Positions 37,401 through 47,149 of a stretch of 64,000 nt of DNA are shown piece after piece. The notes under the pieces were generated by a model. That model did no database searches, was not told the DNA's origin, and was given only the letters and a program-made list of their open reading frames with translations. Origin of the DNA: Syntrophomonas sp. (GTDB lineage Bacteria; Bacillota; Syntrophomonadia; Syntrophomonadales; Syntrophomonadaceae). A program made the position numbers and the translations under genes. The DNA lies in contig JAENZN010000004.1 of NCBI GenBank assembly GCA_016841245.1, positions 62,001 through 126,000 on the forward strand, written 5' to 3'. Position 1 is the stretch's first letter, and every line of letters starts with the position of its first letter.

Positions 37401-38780
37401 ATGGAAGAGCGTTATAAATCTGGAAATAAACCGTCTATTCAGCCTGTAGTACAGAGCAGGCTGCCATTTACCGAAGAAATGCGCGATCGGCACACTATAA
37501 TATGTCCACAGTTGTCGCCTATACATTTCGAACTGGCACAGAATTTGTTTGCATCTGAGGGATATAATATCGTGGTCCTGCCCTCAGTGGACAAGAATGC
37601 GGTTGATGAGGGCCTTAAATATGTGAATAATGATGCTTGCTATCCATCGATACTAGTAGTTGGACAACTTATTGCGGCTTTAAAATCGGGTAAATATGAT
37701 TTAGAAAATACTTCGGTTATAATATCTCAGACTGGAGGGGGCTGCAGAGCAACCAATTATATTGCCTTCTTACGTAAAGCCATGAAGGATGCCGGCCTGG
37801 AAAATATACCGGTTATCTCAGCCAATATTACCGGTCTTGAGTCTAACCCCGGATTTAAAATAACCCCAGCTTTATTTAAAAAGGTAATCATGGGAATAAT
37901 CTACGGCGACCTGCTCATGAGAGTACTTTACCGGGTCAGGCCTTATGAGAAAATACCCGGTTCTGCTAATCTGCTTTTCGAAAAGTGGATAAACCTTTGT
38001 AAACAACAGTTGATGATTGGCGATATGTACAGTTTTCGCAAGTATGTTAAACAGATTGTAACGGAATTTGACCAGTTGGAGATCAGAGAGATCAGGAAAC
38101 CCCGGGTAGGAATTGTGGGTGAAATACTGGTAAAATATCACCCGACTGCCAATAATAACGTAATTAACATTATTGAAAATGAAGGTGCAGAAGCTGTAGT
38201 GCCTGATTTACTTGATTTCTTTACCTACTGTGCTTATGACCTCATATATCGCCACCGTTATCTATCTGGCACATTAAAAAGTAAAGTACTGGGTATGTGG
38301 TTCATAAAATATTTTGATAATTGCCGTCGTGATATGATAAAAGCATTAAAGCGGAGTAAGAGGTTCGATGCCCCCTGTTCAATTTATGACATGGCTAAAA
38401 ACGCTGAAAAGGTGGTTTCGCTGGGAAACCATACTGGCGAAGGCTGGTTGTTAACAGCGGAAATGATAGAGCTGATAGAAATGGGAGCACCCAATATTAT
38501 TTGCATGCAGCCTTTCGCATGTCTTCCTAACCATGTTACCGGCAAAGGTATGATTAAGGAACTGAAACGGCAGTATCCCGAAGCAAATATTGCCGCCATA
38601 GACTATGACCCAGGTGCCAGTGAGGTAAATCAATTGAATAGAATCAAACTCATGCTGTCAGTGGCTTTTAAAAACCTGAAAACAAATTGTGATTTGGCAG
38701 ATGTGGACGGTACTTCATTGGAAAATAAGAGTTCCTCTATTCAGGAGGGTGATAATATTATAAAGCAGAAGACGAGTTGA
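34455..38780 (+). CDS. Acyl-CoA dehydratase activase / 2-hydroxyacyl-CoA dehydratase fusion (BadF/BadG and DUF2229 type)
   Basis: 1441 aa. Two HgdC-type ATPase modules lie in tandem (DVGSTTVK near residue 10 and DAGSTTTK near residue 326). Each keeps its cluster-binding cysteines: CAGGTG and RCGVF in the first, ACSSGCGSF and RCTVF in the second. A DUF2229 region (about 660-880) and HgdB/HgdA-like sequence (about 880-1380) follow. Members of this family hydrolyse ATP to drive low-potential electrons to the [4Fe-4S] of 2-hydroxyacyl-CoA dehydratases or benzoyl-CoA reductases. The long fused form is common in syntrophic Firmicutes, and its substrate is not settled. A divergent tetR and palindromes suggest regulation by an acyl-CoA-type signal. 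AAGGAGGG lies about 20 bases before ATG 34455. Confidence 0.87.
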   Translation: MDKLLHLGLDVGSTTVKIIILDHSNSIVYSKYQRHYSDIKVTISKMIEDANLAYPGMNVTLMVTGSGGLSASKFLQAGFIQEVIACSQAVEKYIPQTDVAIELGGEDAKITFYEIGGSIDQRMNGTCAGGTGAFIDQMAAMLKTDAAGLNEMARKYHTIYPIAARCGVFAKTDIQPLLNEGASREDIAASIFQSVVNQTIGGLACGKSIRGHVTFLGGPLYFLSELRKRFIETLNLDQEHAIFPDNAQYYVAIGAALASRSEETVKLNTLLDRLHNSKGIQSEDVRRLDALFTSEDELSEFKARHRAHNLERSKITEFQGDCFLGIDAGSTTTKAALIDTHGKLLYSYYASNEGSPLTSTLNLLRDLYDKLPEGAVIRNSSVTGYGESLIKSAFSVDLGEVETIAHYRAAQYFLPGVEFILDIGGQDMKCLKIKNGTIDSIILNEACSSGCGSFIETFAQSLNMSVQEFAEHALLAEHPVDLGTRCTVFMNSMVKQAQKEGATIGDISAGLSYSVIKNALFKVIKLRNTDQLGDKIVVQGGTFHNDAILKSFENIVGREVIRPDIAGIMGAFGAALIASEKYLPGKDSDLMGGTDLEDFGYSSSMSRCEGCLNNCLLTINTFNDGREYISGNRCEKGAGMEKKVSNLPDLYEYKLRRLSRYVPLKKKEAQRGTIGIPMVLNMYENYPFWFTFFTRLGFRVERSPRSSKTIYELGLETIPSESVCYPGKMVHGHIMALVNSGVKTIFHPCITYEKKEIEEASNHFNCPIVISYPEVIKNNMDVLRDKHIKFMNPFLPYENKKRMIQRLYEEMADYGIGKKEIAAAVEAAWEEEAEARQDIRTKGEETLKYLEETNQKGIVLAGRPYHIDPEINHGIPGLINSMGFAVLTEDSVSHLGKVNRPIRVVDQWMYHSRLYAAASYVSNRKDLELIQLNSFGCGLDAVTTDQVEEILESSGKIYTCLKIDEGSNLGSVKIRIRSLVAAMEERYKSGNKPSIQPVVQSRLPFTEEMRDRHTIICPQLSPIHFELAQNLFASEGYNIVVLPSVDKNAVDEGLKYVNNDACYPSILVVGQLIAALKSGKYDLENTSVIISQTGGGCRATNYIAFLRKAMKDAGLENIPVISANITGLESNPGFKITPALFKKVIMGIIYGDLLMRVLYRVRPYEKIPGSANLLFEKWINLCKQQLMIGDMYSFRKYVKQIVTEFDQLEIREIRKPRVGIVGEILVKYHPTANNNVINIIENEGAEAVVPDLLDFFTYCAYDLIYRHRYLSGTLKSKVLGMWFIKYFDNCRRDMIKALKRSKRFDAPCSIYDMAKNAEKVVSLGNHTGEGWLLTAEMIELIEMGAPNIICMQPFACLPNHVTGKGMIKELKRQYPEANIAAIDYDPGASEVNQLNRIKLMLSVAFKNLKTNCDLADVDGTSLENKSSSIQEGDNIIKQKTS

Positions 38781-38879
38781 GCCAGGAATGTTATTATAGC
38801 TTAAAAGGTAATGGCTGAAGCTTATACTTGGGAGCGGAAGAAACTATTTAATAGCGGTTGTACAAATCGATGTTTCCTA

Positions 38880-38918
38880 AAAAAACAATCTCCCCTGCAA
38901 AAATGTTGGGGAGATTTG
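38880..38918 (-). terminator. Intrinsic terminator of the NAD-domain chemoreceptor gene
   Basis: On the minus strand AATCTCCCC pairs with GGGGAGATT (38886-38894 with 38907-38915) and is followed by GTTTTTTT. Confidence 0.85.
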
Positions 38919-38929
38919 GAAGAATTAAA

Positions 38930-39787
38930 TCAGGCAATATCTGCCAGACTATGAGCCAGAGCCGTTAACTCCTGGGCCATGGCTTCAACCTGTTGTATGC
39001 TGGAGGAAACCGCCTGAGTTTGCTCCGCTTGTTTTCTTATGGTGGTGCCTGCATCATTTGCTCCACCAGCTATGGTCTTCACAGAATCTTCAATGTTTTT
39101 TAATATATCTGATATTTTCCCAACTGATACTGTGCTCTCTACGGCTAGTTTTCGTACCTCATCAGCCACCACCGCAAAACCTTTGCCATGTTCACCACTG
39201 CGAGCGGCCTCAATAGCAGCGTTAAAGCCCAGCAGTTTAGTTTGGGTAGCCGTAAAATTAATGATATTTAATACTTCTCCGGTTTCATTTAAACGTTCTA
39301 CAGCTTGGTTAGCGGAATCGACCAGGTCTTCACCTTTCTTGGACACTTCATTAGCATAAGCAGCAACGTCCTCCATCGCACGGGTAACCGTCTGCATGGT
39401 TGCAGAAAGATCGTTGGACATATCAGACAACTTTACCGCTTCGTTGTGCAGCTTTACCATCATCGTTTCCCGGCTTTCTAATAATGTCATCATCAAATTA
39501 GCGCCATGAGAGTCTACCACCGACGTATGCTCATTCTTGCCGCCGGTAATAATTTCCTGGACTTTTTCGCTTCCGGTTGCTTCAATGATTAAATCACAAT
39601 TACTCAGGGAAAATACATTATCCAGGTCGGTAAAAGTTTTTACTCCGATTTCCTTTGCCAGAACCATACCTGGAGCTGATGGATTGGCATCGCAAATTCC
39701 TATTACCTTGATACCTTCAATTCCCTGCAGCGCTTTCATAATAGAGCTGCCACCTTGTCCAGCACCAACAATAACAATGTTAGTCAT
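38930..39787 (-). CDS. Rossmann NAD-binding domain fused to a methyl-accepting chemotaxis signalling domain
   Basis: 285 aa, soluble. Residues 1-110 form a Rossmann fold with the dinucleotide motif G8-A-G10-Q-G-G13, an acidic residue at the end of the second strand (CDANP, D33) and IIEATGSEKVQEII, as in homoserine/aspartate dehydrogenase-type NAD domains. Residues about 110-285 are a chemoreceptor signalling helix bundle with the tip [31 protein letters not shown] (about 185-215). The acidic residue favours NAD(H). No catalytic domain follows, so the module probably acts as a cytoplasmic redox or metabolite sensor that feeds CheA. ATG 39787 follows GGGAGGGG. Confidence 0.85.
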   Translation of the reverse strand: MTNIVIVGAGQGGSSIMKALQGIEGIKVIGICDANPSAPGMVLAKEIGVKTFTDLDNVFSLSNCDLIIEATGSEKVQEIITGGKNEHTSVVDSHGANLMMTLLESRETMMVKLHNEAVKLSDMSNDLSATMQTVTRAMEDVAAYANEVSKKGEDLVDSANQAVERLNETGEVLNIINFTATQTKLLGFNAAIEAARSGEHGKGFAVVADEVRKLAVESTVSVGKISDILKNIEDSVKTIAGGANDAGTTIRKQAEQTQAVSSSIQQVEAMAQELTALAHSLADIA

Positions 39788-39790
39788 CAC

Positions 39791-40331
39791 ATAACCCCTC
39801 CCGTTCCATCTTTGCTTATTTCTTCTACAAAAATTAGTAAATTCCTTCTAAAACATGATAATATTCCTATATTAATATTGAATAAGCAGATACAACTGCC
39901 TAAAACAGTAAATTGTCTTTTTGTATTAACAAAGCAAGGACGTACGACCTGATAATAATTAAATAAAATAGATATTGGTTTAGAAAAATATAAGTATAAA
40001 TGGTATTAATGTGCAAACAAAGGAGGTATACGTCGCCAGAATATTTCCCGGCTAATTTGATAAGCAATACCTTTTCCAGGGAAACCAAGATCATCTATGC
40101 AATTAATTAACATAGGCTGTATCTGTGATAAAATCGCATGGGTTATGTTACAATATTTTTTAGTAATACTGAAAGAACAAAAAAGAAGGAATAATTTCTC
40201 AGGAGATCGCTTAGGACAGCCCGCCGTTTATATCCAAGACAGTCAAAATGATGCAGTTAGGCTGTTTCCAGGATATATTTTGATATCAGGTGTATTATCT
40301 TGAAATATTCTGTAAACAGGAGGAAGAAAAG
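39791..40331. other. Long intergenic region before the GerMN lipoprotein gene
   Basis: About 540 bases. AAAGGAGGT at 40019-40027 is a strong ribosome-binding-like sequence with no start codon after it. A 68-codon ORF at 40097-40303 has neither a ribosome binding site nor family features. No gene is called. Confidence 0.35.
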
Positions 40332-41258
40332 TTGATAAATCGTTTGTTTAAAATACTGGTGATATTAATGTTAATGGGAATTATTACAGGGTGTACCAAT
40401 GATGCGAATCAACTTAGTACAACCCCACCTGATGAAATAGAAAAGGTAAAAGTTCAATTGTACTATTCTGATTTAGGCAATGAACAATTTGTAGAGGAAG
40501 AAAGAGAAATATTATTCCCCAAAGGCCAGGATAAATATAGCATTGTGCTGCAAGAATTAATTAAAGGTCCAGAAAACTCCGATTACAGAAGCAACATAGC
40601 TTCCAAAACTATAGTATATGGTACCATGAAGCAGGGCAATGACCTGATTGTCAATTTGAGTAAAGAGTTCTGCAGTATCGGAGGAAGCATTGCTGAAATC
40701 ATAGCGGTTGGCTCTGTAGTTAACACGCTAACCAGTTTTGATCGGGATATTAACCGGGTCAAGATACTGGTGGAGGGTGACGAACTTATTGGTCCCAGCG
40801 GCAATTCCCGTGGCTTCATGGAGCCTTTCGAAAACAACATAAGTCAACCTGAAGTCAGTAAGGAAATTGCACTGTATTTCTGCAATCAGGATGCAACAGC
40901 GCTAGCTCAGGAAAAGAGGATAATTGCGGTTGCTCCCGATATTACCATGAAAGATTTAATGCTAAGAACCCTGGAAGAACTTATAAAAGGACCAACTGAC
41001 AGTGACCTGCATAAAACCATTCCGGTTGAAGTCCAGGTCAATAGTGTGGAAATAGATGATAATATTGCCCTGGTAGATTTCTCTATTGAGATGCATAGCA
41101 AACACTGGGGCGGAACAACTGGGGAAGGTATGACCATAAATTCTATTGTATATACCCTGACTGAATTTCCCGGTATAGATAAAGTGAAAATGACCGTGGA
41201 AGGAGGACCTATTTCAATAGAACACGGTCCTATCGATGAGGCGGTAGGAAGGCATTAA
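40332..41258 (+). CDS. GerMN-domain lipoprotein
   Basis: About 308 aa. The lipoprotein signal peptide ends in the lipobox ITGC (about residue 21). Two GerMN domains follow, each with the consensus leucine-rich start and GP motif (VLQELIKGPENSDY and TLEELIKGPTDSDL). GerM is needed in B. subtilis spore germination and sporulation, and other GerMN lipoproteins occur in vegetative cells. The start is TTG 40332, six bases after AGGAGGA (40319-40325); an upstream in-frame start at 40290 would lose the signal peptide. A bidirectional terminator follows. Confidence 0.85.
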   Translation: MINRLFKILVILMLMGIITGCTNDANQLSTTPPDEIEKVKVQLYYSDLGNEQFVEEEREILFPKGQDKYSIVLQELIKGPENSDYRSNIASKTIVYGTMKQGNDLIVNLSKEFCSIGGSIAEIIAVGSVVNTLTSFDRDINRVKILVEGDELIGPSGNSRGFMEPFENNISQPEVSKEIALYFCNQDATALAQEKRIIAVAPDITMKDLMLRTLEELIKGPTDSDLHKTIPVEVQVNSVEIDDNIALVDFSIEMHSKHWGGTTGEGMTINSIVYTLTEFPGIDKVKMTVEGGPISIEHGPIDEAVGRH

Positions 41259-41307
41259 AAACAGGGATTGAGAGAAGTTCGACCATTGGATAAGTACAGA
41301 AAATAAT

Positions 41308-41334
41308 AAAAGCTCACAAGATGGTGAGCTTTTG
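41308..41334. terminator. Bidirectional intrinsic terminator
   Basis: AAAGCTCAC (41309-41317) pairs with GTGAGCTTT (41324-41332), with U-tracts on both strands. It separates two convergent genes. Confidence 0.85.
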
Positions 41335-41360
41335 TATTTATAAGTAAATGAGCTGATTTT

Positions 41361-42194
41361 TTATCTGGATGTTTTATCCCTGCGGTAGGGAATAGGAATA
41401 TACTCAACAGATGGTACCTGTCGGTTTGGCTGGGGATACAGATTCATCAAAAGATAGATCTCTTCCGGAACATCACAATTAACATTCAATCCCATATTGG
41501 TAAGGGTAGAACATACCAGTGCAAAATCATGCGTCCAGCGTCCCTCGCTGAGCATTTGGGCCAGTTTCTTAGCCTGCTCGTGTTCCACCCGGGGAGAGAG
41601 GATATCAACTGCTGATTCATATACCTGATGGGTAGCCTTTTCAGCGATATCAGCTAAAATAATTGTTTCATCATCTATTCTGTTGATCGGTTTATCCCGA
41701 AGAACTCTGATTATGGAATTGGCCGGGTATTGGCCTATCTGAGGGTCTACCGGTCCTAGTACTGCATTTTCATCCAACATGATCTCGTCAGCTGCCAGGG
41801 CTATCAAAGTGCCCCCTGACATGGCATAATGAGGTACAATAGCCGTTACTTTGGCCGGATGTCTTTTTAGAGCTCGTGCTATTTGTTCTGCGGCTAAAAC
41901 CAGACCTCCCGGAGTATGCAGAATTATGTCTATAGGCATATCATCTGGAGTCAAACGGATGGCGCGCAGTACCCGTTCTGCATCCTCCATATCTATAAAA
42001 CGGCGAAATGGTATCCCCAGGAAACTCAGTGCTTCCTGTCTGTGCAGGAGAGTGATTACCCGGCTGTGTCTTTTCTCTTCAATTTTGCGTATGAGAGCCA
42101 GCCTTCCTGAGATAATACGTCTCTGATTTAACACCGGCAGAAAAGCAAATAAGAGGAATAAAAACCATATTATTGAACCCATATTAACTTCCAT
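41361..42194 (-). CDS. ClpP-class membrane serine protease (SDH/SppA-like)
   Basis: 277 aa. An N-terminal membrane helix (IIWFLFLLFAFLPVL) is followed by a ClpP-fold domain with GGLVLAAEQIARAL, the likely nucleophile in VPHYAMSGGTLIALAAD (about residue 128) and LGPVDPQIGQYP. This resembles the SDH/SppA group of periplasmic or cytosolic-facing proteases, with a Ser-Lys or Ser-His-Asp dyad not fully assignable from sequence. Start ATG 42194 lies six bases after GAGGTGA. It ends beside the terminator of the GerMN gene. Confidence 0.8.
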   Translation of the reverse strand: MEVNMGSIIWFLFLLFAFLPVLNQRRIISGRLALIRKIEEKRHSRVITLLHRQEALSFLGIPFRRFIDMEDAERVLRAIRLTPDDMPIDIILHTPGGLVLAAEQIARALKRHPAKVTAIVPHYAMSGGTLIALAADEIMLDENAVLGPVDPQIGQYPANSIIRVLRDKPINRIDDETIILADIAEKATHQVYESAVDILSPRVEHEQAKKLAQMLSEGRWTHDFALVCSTLTNMGLNVNCDVPEEIYLLMNLYPQPNRQVPSVEYIPIPYRRDKTSR

Positions 42195-42350
42195 TGAAAA
42201 TCACCTCATTAACACGCTGATCAAGCTATAATTGTTACTTTTATATAGTATACCAGATAATCCCGCAAGAATTCTAAAGACAGGAGAGCAGCTAAATAAT
42301 ATAATGGATTGAAGATGATGGACTGTTTTTATAAATTAAGGAGTAGAATG

Positions 42351-43271
42351 ATGAATAAGAATTTGACTACCTATGCTGCACTGATCATAACCATGCTGTT
42401 CTGGGGACTGTCGTTTATTGGCACCAAGATAGCCTTAAGCAGTTTCACTCCCCTGGTTTGCAATTTCCTTCGCTTCAGTCTGGCTTCGTTGTTCTTCCTG
42501 ATAGTATTTTTCCGCAGCGGTTTACCAAAACTCAGCTCTGAACAGCACCGGAAGCTTTTGCTTACCGCTCTTTTTCAACCAGGTTTATATTTTGCATTTG
42601 AGACGATAGGCTTGACCTATACTACTGCTTCCAGTACCTCCATAATACTGGCTCTGGTACCAATTGCGGTATTGATATTAGCCCACTTCATTCTGGGAGA
42701 AGAAATAAACCGCAAGAGCATACTGGGAATAACTTTATCAGTAATAGGTATTGTAGTATTGGTGTTAGGAGGAGGCGAGAAATTATCTTTGGGAGGATCG
42801 TTATTAGGAGATTTACTAATACTGGGTGCAGTTTTTTCAGCTGCATTTTACATGGTTTTGGCTCGGGATCTGGGTAAAACATTATCCTCGATGCAAATTA
42901 CTGGTTTTCAGGTTATATACGGTACTATTATTTTCGCTCCCTTCTTTTTGTATAATCTGCCGGATATAAGTTGGGCTCAGGTAAGTATACAATCCGTTGC
43001 AGCTATAGTATTTCTTTCCTTGTTTTGTACTATTACAGCTTTCTTAGCTTATAATTTTGCCTTAACTAGAATAGAGGCTTCTCGAGCTTCAGTCTTTATT
43101 AACGGTATTCCGGTGGTTACAGCAATAGGTGCCTGGTTTATACTGGGCGAGAAACTTACCCTGGTACAGATGGCAGGTGGGGCCCTGGTGCTGATGGCGG
43201 TGTTCATTACCAGTGTCAAGACTAAATCGGAAATCGATTTGAGTGCTGAAGTGACTGCAATGATAAAATAA
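42351..43271 (+). CDS. EamA-family drug/metabolite transporter
   Basis: 306 aa with about ten membrane segments in two EamA repeats, the first beginning LFWGLSFIGTKIALSSFTPLVCNFLRF and the second at LGAVFSAAFYMVLARDLGK. Members export amino acids, nucleotides or drugs; the substrate is unknown. The start is set at ATG 42351 behind AAGGAG (42338-42343). ATG 42348 and an upstream ATG 42309 are less well placed. Confidence 0.88.
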   Translation: MNKNLTTYAALIITMLFWGLSFIGTKIALSSFTPLVCNFLRFSLASLFFLIVFFRSGLPKLSSEQHRKLLLTALFQPGLYFAFETIGLTYTTASSTSIILALVPIAVLILAHFILGEEINRKSILGITLSVIGIVVLVLGGGEKLSLGGSLLGDLLILGAVFSAAFYMVLARDLGKTLSSMQITGFQVIYGTIIFAPFFLYNLPDISWAQVSIQSVAAIVFLSLFCTITAFLAYNFALTRIEASRASVFINGIPVVTAIGAWFILGEKLTLVQMAGGALVLMAVFITSVKTKSEIDLSAEVTAMIK

Positions 43272-43563
43272 TACTGCCATCTGCCCAAATAATGCTGCCG
43301 CTTATGACGTGAGGTTTTCTAGCATGAAAATTATTCCGGATCTGATCTGCTGACAGTTTACAAATTTACTTTTCAGTCGATATATGAGAATATTACTAGG
43401 GTTAAATATAGTCTGGAGGGTAAATAGTCATATCGTTGGTATCGTTTAACTGATTGGCGACTCCAGGTGCAACTTCAATTACTTATTGAAAAACGTGCTA
43501 TAAAAAACCCAATATCGGGTAATTATAACATAAGAACTACAGTGAAAAGGAGATCTACTCATA

Positions 43564-44997
43564 TTGAGAACTTTTGACGAATTGGCATTAGCACCACCCA
43601 TAATTCAAGCCATTAAAAGTATGGGTTTTGAAGAAGCTACTCCTATTCAAGAAAAAACGATTCCTATCGCCTTGATGGGAAAAGATTTGATTGGAAGAGC
43701 GCAGACTGGTACTGGTAAAACTGCAGCTTATGGCATACCTATGGTAGATAGGTGTAATACTAATCTAGAACAAATTCAGGGTGTGGTTATAACACCTACG
43801 CGTGAATTAGCCATACAGGTAGCTGAGGAACTAAATCGGATTGGTCATTATAAAAACGTGAGATCACTGCCTATTTACGGAGGGCAGGAGATTGACAGAC
43901 AGATAAAAGCACTGCGCAAAAGACCTAGTATAATTGTCGGCACTCCGGGCCGCCTGATGGACCACATGAGAAGAAGGACCATCCGTCTCCAGCAGGTTAA
44001 GATGGTGGTTTTGGATGAAGCTGACGAAATGTTAAATATGGGATTTATCGAGGATATTGAGACCATTCTGCAAGATATGCCTGAAGAAAGACAGAGCCTT
44101 CTTTTTTCTGCGACTATTCCTCTGCACATTCAGACCCTGGCCCGAAAGTTCATGAAGAATCCTGAAATTATCCATATTGCTCCCCGGGAGGTTACGGTAG
44201 CCAATATTAAGCAGGAATACATTGAAACCCCGGAAAAACAAAAATTAGATATATTATGCCGTTTGCTTGACATCCAAAATCCCGAACTGGCTATTGTTTT
44301 TGGACGCACCCGGCGCCGGGTTGATGAAATAGCGGAAGCCTTGAGTGAGCGCGGGTATTCAGCTGAAGGTATTCACGGTGACTTGGGCCAAAACCGCCGA
44401 GATACCATAATGCGCAAATTCAGGGCCGGAGAAGTAGAAGTTCTGGTGGCAACCGATGTAGCCTCAAGAGGTCTGGACATAAGCGGAGTAACCAATATAT
44501 ATAACTTTGATATACCCCAGGATCCAGAAAGCTATGTGCATCGAGTAGGAAGAACCGGTCGAATGGGAGAAGCCGGATTAGCTACAACTTTTGTTACCCC
44601 ACGTGAAATTGATCATCTTAAAACTATTGAACAGCTTACCAAACACCGAATACATAGAAAGCCTATCCCGACTGTGAATGAAGCTTTTGCCGGTCTGCAG
44701 CATTTGGCGGTTGAGGACCTGCTTAGGGTAATGGAAAAGGAAGATATCCATACCTACAAAAACCTGGCCGAGAGTTTATTAGAAGAATACGATTCAGTAA
44801 CTCTTGTGTCAGCAGCTTTAAAAATCTTGACCCGGGAGCCCGAAAAAACTACTTTTAAAGAGTTGTCCGATGTTCCTCCTATAAAGTTTAAGAAAACTCA
44901 GAGAAATGATAACAGTAAAAACAGTTTCGGCAGAAAATCGGGTTTTACCAGGAATACTAAAAAACCGAACCGGCCCAGACCCAGAGATCAATATTGA
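43564..44997 (+). CDS. DEAD-box RNA helicase (CshA/DeaD type)
   Basis: 477-aa ATP-dependent RNA helicase. Complete motifs are the Q motif (TPIQEKT), I (AQTGTGKT), Ia (PTRELA), II (VLDEADEM), III (SAT), V ([10 protein letters not shown]) and VI (HRVGRTGR). A basic, low-complexity tail ([21 protein letters not shown]) may bind RNA. It likely remodels mRNA or ribosome precursors. Start TTG 43564 follows AAGGAG with an 11-base gap. Confidence 0.94.
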   Translation: MRTFDELALAPPIIQAIKSMGFEEATPIQEKTIPIALMGKDLIGRAQTGTGKTAAYGIPMVDRCNTNLEQIQGVVITPTRELAIQVAEELNRIGHYKNVRSLPIYGGQEIDRQIKALRKRPSIIVGTPGRLMDHMRRRTIRLQQVKMVVLDEADEMLNMGFIEDIETILQDMPEERQSLLFSATIPLHIQTLARKFMKNPEIIHIAPREVTVANIKQEYIETPEKQKLDILCRLLDIQNPELAIVFGRTRRRVDEIAEALSERGYSAEGIHGDLGQNRRDTIMRKFRAGEVEVLVATDVASRGLDISGVTNIYNFDIPQDPESYVHRVGRTGRMGEAGLATTFVTPREIDHLKTIEQLTKHRIHRKPIPTVNEAFAGLQHLAVEDLLRVMEKEDIHTYKNLAESLLEEYDSVTLVSAALKILTREPEKTTFKELSDVPPIKFKKTQRNDNSKNSFGRKSGFTRNTKKPNRPRPRDQY

Positions 44998-45079
44998 TCA
45001 AACGAAGGCTTTAGCTGGATTTTGATGGACTTTATATTTTCCAAGATAGTCTGGTATTTCTTTGGGAAGGACTTTATAG

Positions 45080-45120
45080 ATTACAAGATGATGTCAGCAG
45101 GTCTGACGTCATCTTGTAAT
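45080..45120. repeat. Long hairpin after the DEAD-box gene
   Basis: ATTACAAGATGATGTCAG (45080-45097) pairs with CTGACGTCATCTTGTAAT (45103-45120), one mismatch. No U-run follows directly. Confidence 0.6.
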
Positions 45121-45206
45121 ATTAAGCTTCAAATACCCTCCTGGACTACCGGAACCCCACTGTTTCTGATATAATAAAAGACAATACTTTAAGGAGTAAT
45201 TTATAG

Positions 45207-45377
45207 ATGAATCCATTATATCAATATTCTGTTATCAATTCCCGATTAGCTCGTAAGGGTGAATGTCCAAGATGTGGGAATAAATTTTACCTTAAGGAAT
45301 TTCACCATAAAGCAACTATCTATTGTAAAAAATGCCGGGAACCTATCATAAGGGAACACTATTTTAAAAGAAAATGA
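45207..45377 (+). CDS. Small zinc-ribbon protein (56 aa)
   Basis: 56 aa with CPRCGNKF and YCKKCREP, two CxxC pairs about 22 residues apart that should bind one zinc. Start ATG 45207 follows AAGGAG; TGATATAATA about 35 bases before it is promoter-like. It is too short for most gene finders' thresholds, but it has a good start and family-like zinc ligands. Function is unknown; it may bind nucleic acid. Confidence 0.7.
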   Translation: MNPLYQYSVINSRLARKGECPRCGNKFYLKEFHHKATIYCKKCREPIIREHYFKRK

Positions 45378-45460
45378 TTTTTATTACAGATTGCTGCTTC
45401 ACCCAGGGCCATCCTGGATGAAACAGTGGTCCAGCTTTCGCACCCGAGTAAAGGGGAACT

Positions 45461-45871
45461 CTACCTGCCTCTTTTACGGATCTTTCTTGAGGGCATCCGC
45501 AATGTGTTGGTTTTTGCAGACAATATTGAATACTCCTTAAGTTCAGTGTGAACGAAACGTTGGGCTGCTATAAGGTTGGCTTCTGAATCCAGACCCCATA
45601 CCGAGACCAATGCAGTTTCATCCCCATCTACTTCAATTTGGATTTCATATTCCTTGAGAAAATCTACTTGATAGCTGGTGTAATCAGAACTTAAAGGCGC
45701 GAGCGACAGGGTAACGCTGGATACCTGCTCCTTTGTTCCATCCAGACTGTAAAGTGTTATTTTAGCGTTTATCGTGTCTTTGGTGCTGTTATTAAGGATT
45801 TTCACCACTACACTCAAGGCTGAATTGCTGACAGCATTTTCAACCGGACCGGTTGTGAATAACTTGCTCAT
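45461..45871 (-). CDS. Conserved-looking hypothetical protein
   Basis: 136 aa, with alternating beta-rich sequence (VVVKILNNSTKDTINAKITLYSLDG...) reminiscent of a small immunoglobulin-like or coat-type fold, and a basic tail RKIRKRGR. No signal peptide or membrane helix is seen. Start ATG 45871 follows GGTGG. I do not recognise the family. Confidence 0.65.
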   Translation of the reverse strand: MSKLFTTGPVENAVSNSALSVVVKILNNSTKDTINAKITLYSLDGTKEQVSSVTLSLAPLSSDYTSYQVDFLKEYEIQIEVDGDETALVSVWGLDSEANLIAAQRFVHTELKEYSILSAKTNTLRMPSRKIRKRGR

Positions 45872-46175
45872 GACTGTCCACCTTTCGTATAATCTACTTC
45901 TATTTATTCACTTGATAAGGAATATATTACTGCTTAGATATCATGTAATTATCCAACAGCATAACCTTTAGCACCAAAAGCAATATAATCACATTTGACT
46001 TTGTTCACGCTTCACCTGTTATCCCCTGAATACCTAAGATAATTCAAGGATACCATTACCTAAAACCTTCCTATGGTTTAAGTCCTGGAAGCTCAGCGCT
46101 GGGCAGAAGTCATTAACAAATATCATTTGTTATGGCGGGGCTTTTTATCGATGGGTTAAACACATGGTTTAATCA
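45872..46175. other. Intergenic region before the Xre pair
   Basis: About 300 bases without a convincing gene. It has AACAAATATCATTTGTT (about 46115-46131), a small AT-rich hairpin, and TTAAACACATGGTTTAA (46156-46172), a near-palindrome. I see no riboswitch consensus. Confidence 0.3.
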
Positions 46176-46248
46176 GCGCGCTTTAGATTGTAAAGCGCGC
46201 TTGACATTGCGAAAGAATGTTATATAATTATTGTAAAGCTAGCTTTAC
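46176..46248 (+). promoter_or_regulatory. Strong promoter with two TAAAGC palindromes (putative Xre operators)
   Basis: TTGACA (46201-46206) and TATAAT (46223-46228) with a 16-base spacer form a near-consensus promoter. It is flanked by GCGCGCTTTA-GATTG-TAAAGCGCGC (46176-46200) and GTAAAGCTAGCTTTAC (46233-46248), both perfect palindromes sharing TAAAGC. They probably bind the Xre regulator encoded next. Confidence 0.65.
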
Positions 46249-46277
46249 TTTAAATGCACTTCTCTGGGAGGGACATT

Positions 46278-46481
46278 ATGCAAAATAGATTGATTGAACT
46301 ACGAGGTGTTCATAGTATGACGCAGGAAGATCTGGCTATTAAAGCCGGGGTCTCACGGCAGACGATTATATCCCTGGAAAAGGGCAAATATAACCCATCT
46401 CTGCAGCTGGCCCACAAACTGGCCATAATATTTGGACTAAATATTGAGGATATTTTTATCTTTGAGGAGGATGATGACTGA
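46278..46481 (+). CDS. Small Xre/Cro-type transcriptional regulator
   Basis: 67 aa, consisting of one helix-turn-helix (MTQEDLAIKAGVSRQTIISLEKGKYNPS, about 14-41) of the YgzD-like class with a short acidic tail. Start ATG 46278 follows GGGAGG. Its last base is shared with the start of the membrane-protein gene (TGATG overlap). The two palindromes around its promoter suggest autoregulation. Confidence 0.88.
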   Translation: MQNRLIELRGVHSMTQEDLAIKAGVSRQTIISLEKGKYNPSLQLAHKLAIIFGLNIEDIFIFEEDDD

Positions 46482-46879
46482 TGAACATAAAAAACAGCAG
46501 ATCAGCTTTTTATCTTACGGTAATACTGCTCATAGCCCTGGGTGTTTATATGATCACCAGGGGTGATTCCGGGATGGGAACAGGATTGATCGCAGGTGCG
46601 ATAGGAGTATTTACCGCGAAATTGATCCAGTTTAAGAAAATGAGCAAACTTGAATCAGAAGGTAAAGTAGCTTATGATGAACGTTCTTTATACTTGAGTT
46701 CCAAGGCCGCCCTGGCAGCAATCAGGATATATGTTCTGGTGTTGGCCAGCCTGGTACTGGCAGGAAGCGTTTTCGATCCGGTATGGTCGCTTACTCCCTG
46801 GGACCTGATTGGTTTTCTGCTGGCACTCCTGGTCTTTTTATGGTTAGGCTTTTATTACTATTACAACAAAGTAGAATGA
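46481..46879 (+). CDS. DUF2178-like integral membrane protein
   Basis: 132 aa with four hydrophobic helices and a conserved-looking polar stretch SKLESEGKVAYDERSLYLSSKAA between helices 2 and 3, as in membrane proteins that are paired with small Xre regulators. Translationally coupled to the regulator. Role unknown. Confidence 0.75.
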   Translation: MNIKNSRSAFYLTVILLIALGVYMITRGDSGMGTGLIAGAIGVFTAKLIQFKKMSKLESEGKVAYDERSLYLSSKAALAAIRIYVLVLASLVLAGSVFDPVWSLTPWDLIGFLLALLVFLWLGFYYYYNKVE

Positions 46880-46897
46880 AAAATGTTTTTTTGTTAC

Positions 46898-46919
46898 AGT
46901 TGCTTATTTTTAAGCAACT
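46898..46919 (+). terminator. Hairpin after the membrane-protein gene
   Basis: AGTTGCTTA and TAAGCAACT form a perfect 9-bp stem with a TTTT loop, followed by ATCTTTT. Confidence 0.6.
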
Positions 46920-47149
46920 ATCTTTTCCCGCACAGGAAATAGTCATATCAGCAATTATTAAGAAATAATCAGATCACCACCGTTATCAGGTTAATAGTTT
47001 AAAGGTGCATATTAAACCTGATCAAAGCAAAATAATAATGTATAATTATGGTAATGGGGTTATCTGCATAATAAAAATCTATGCTGATATAAGCGAGCAG
47101 CCCCTGAGCCTGGTCCGAAAAAAGGAAACAGCATGAAGGAGGTTGTATT

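Noticed and set aside
40097-40303. 68-codon ORF before the GerMN gene
   Set aside because: No ribosome binding site, no recognisable domain, and it overlaps the start region of the next gene.
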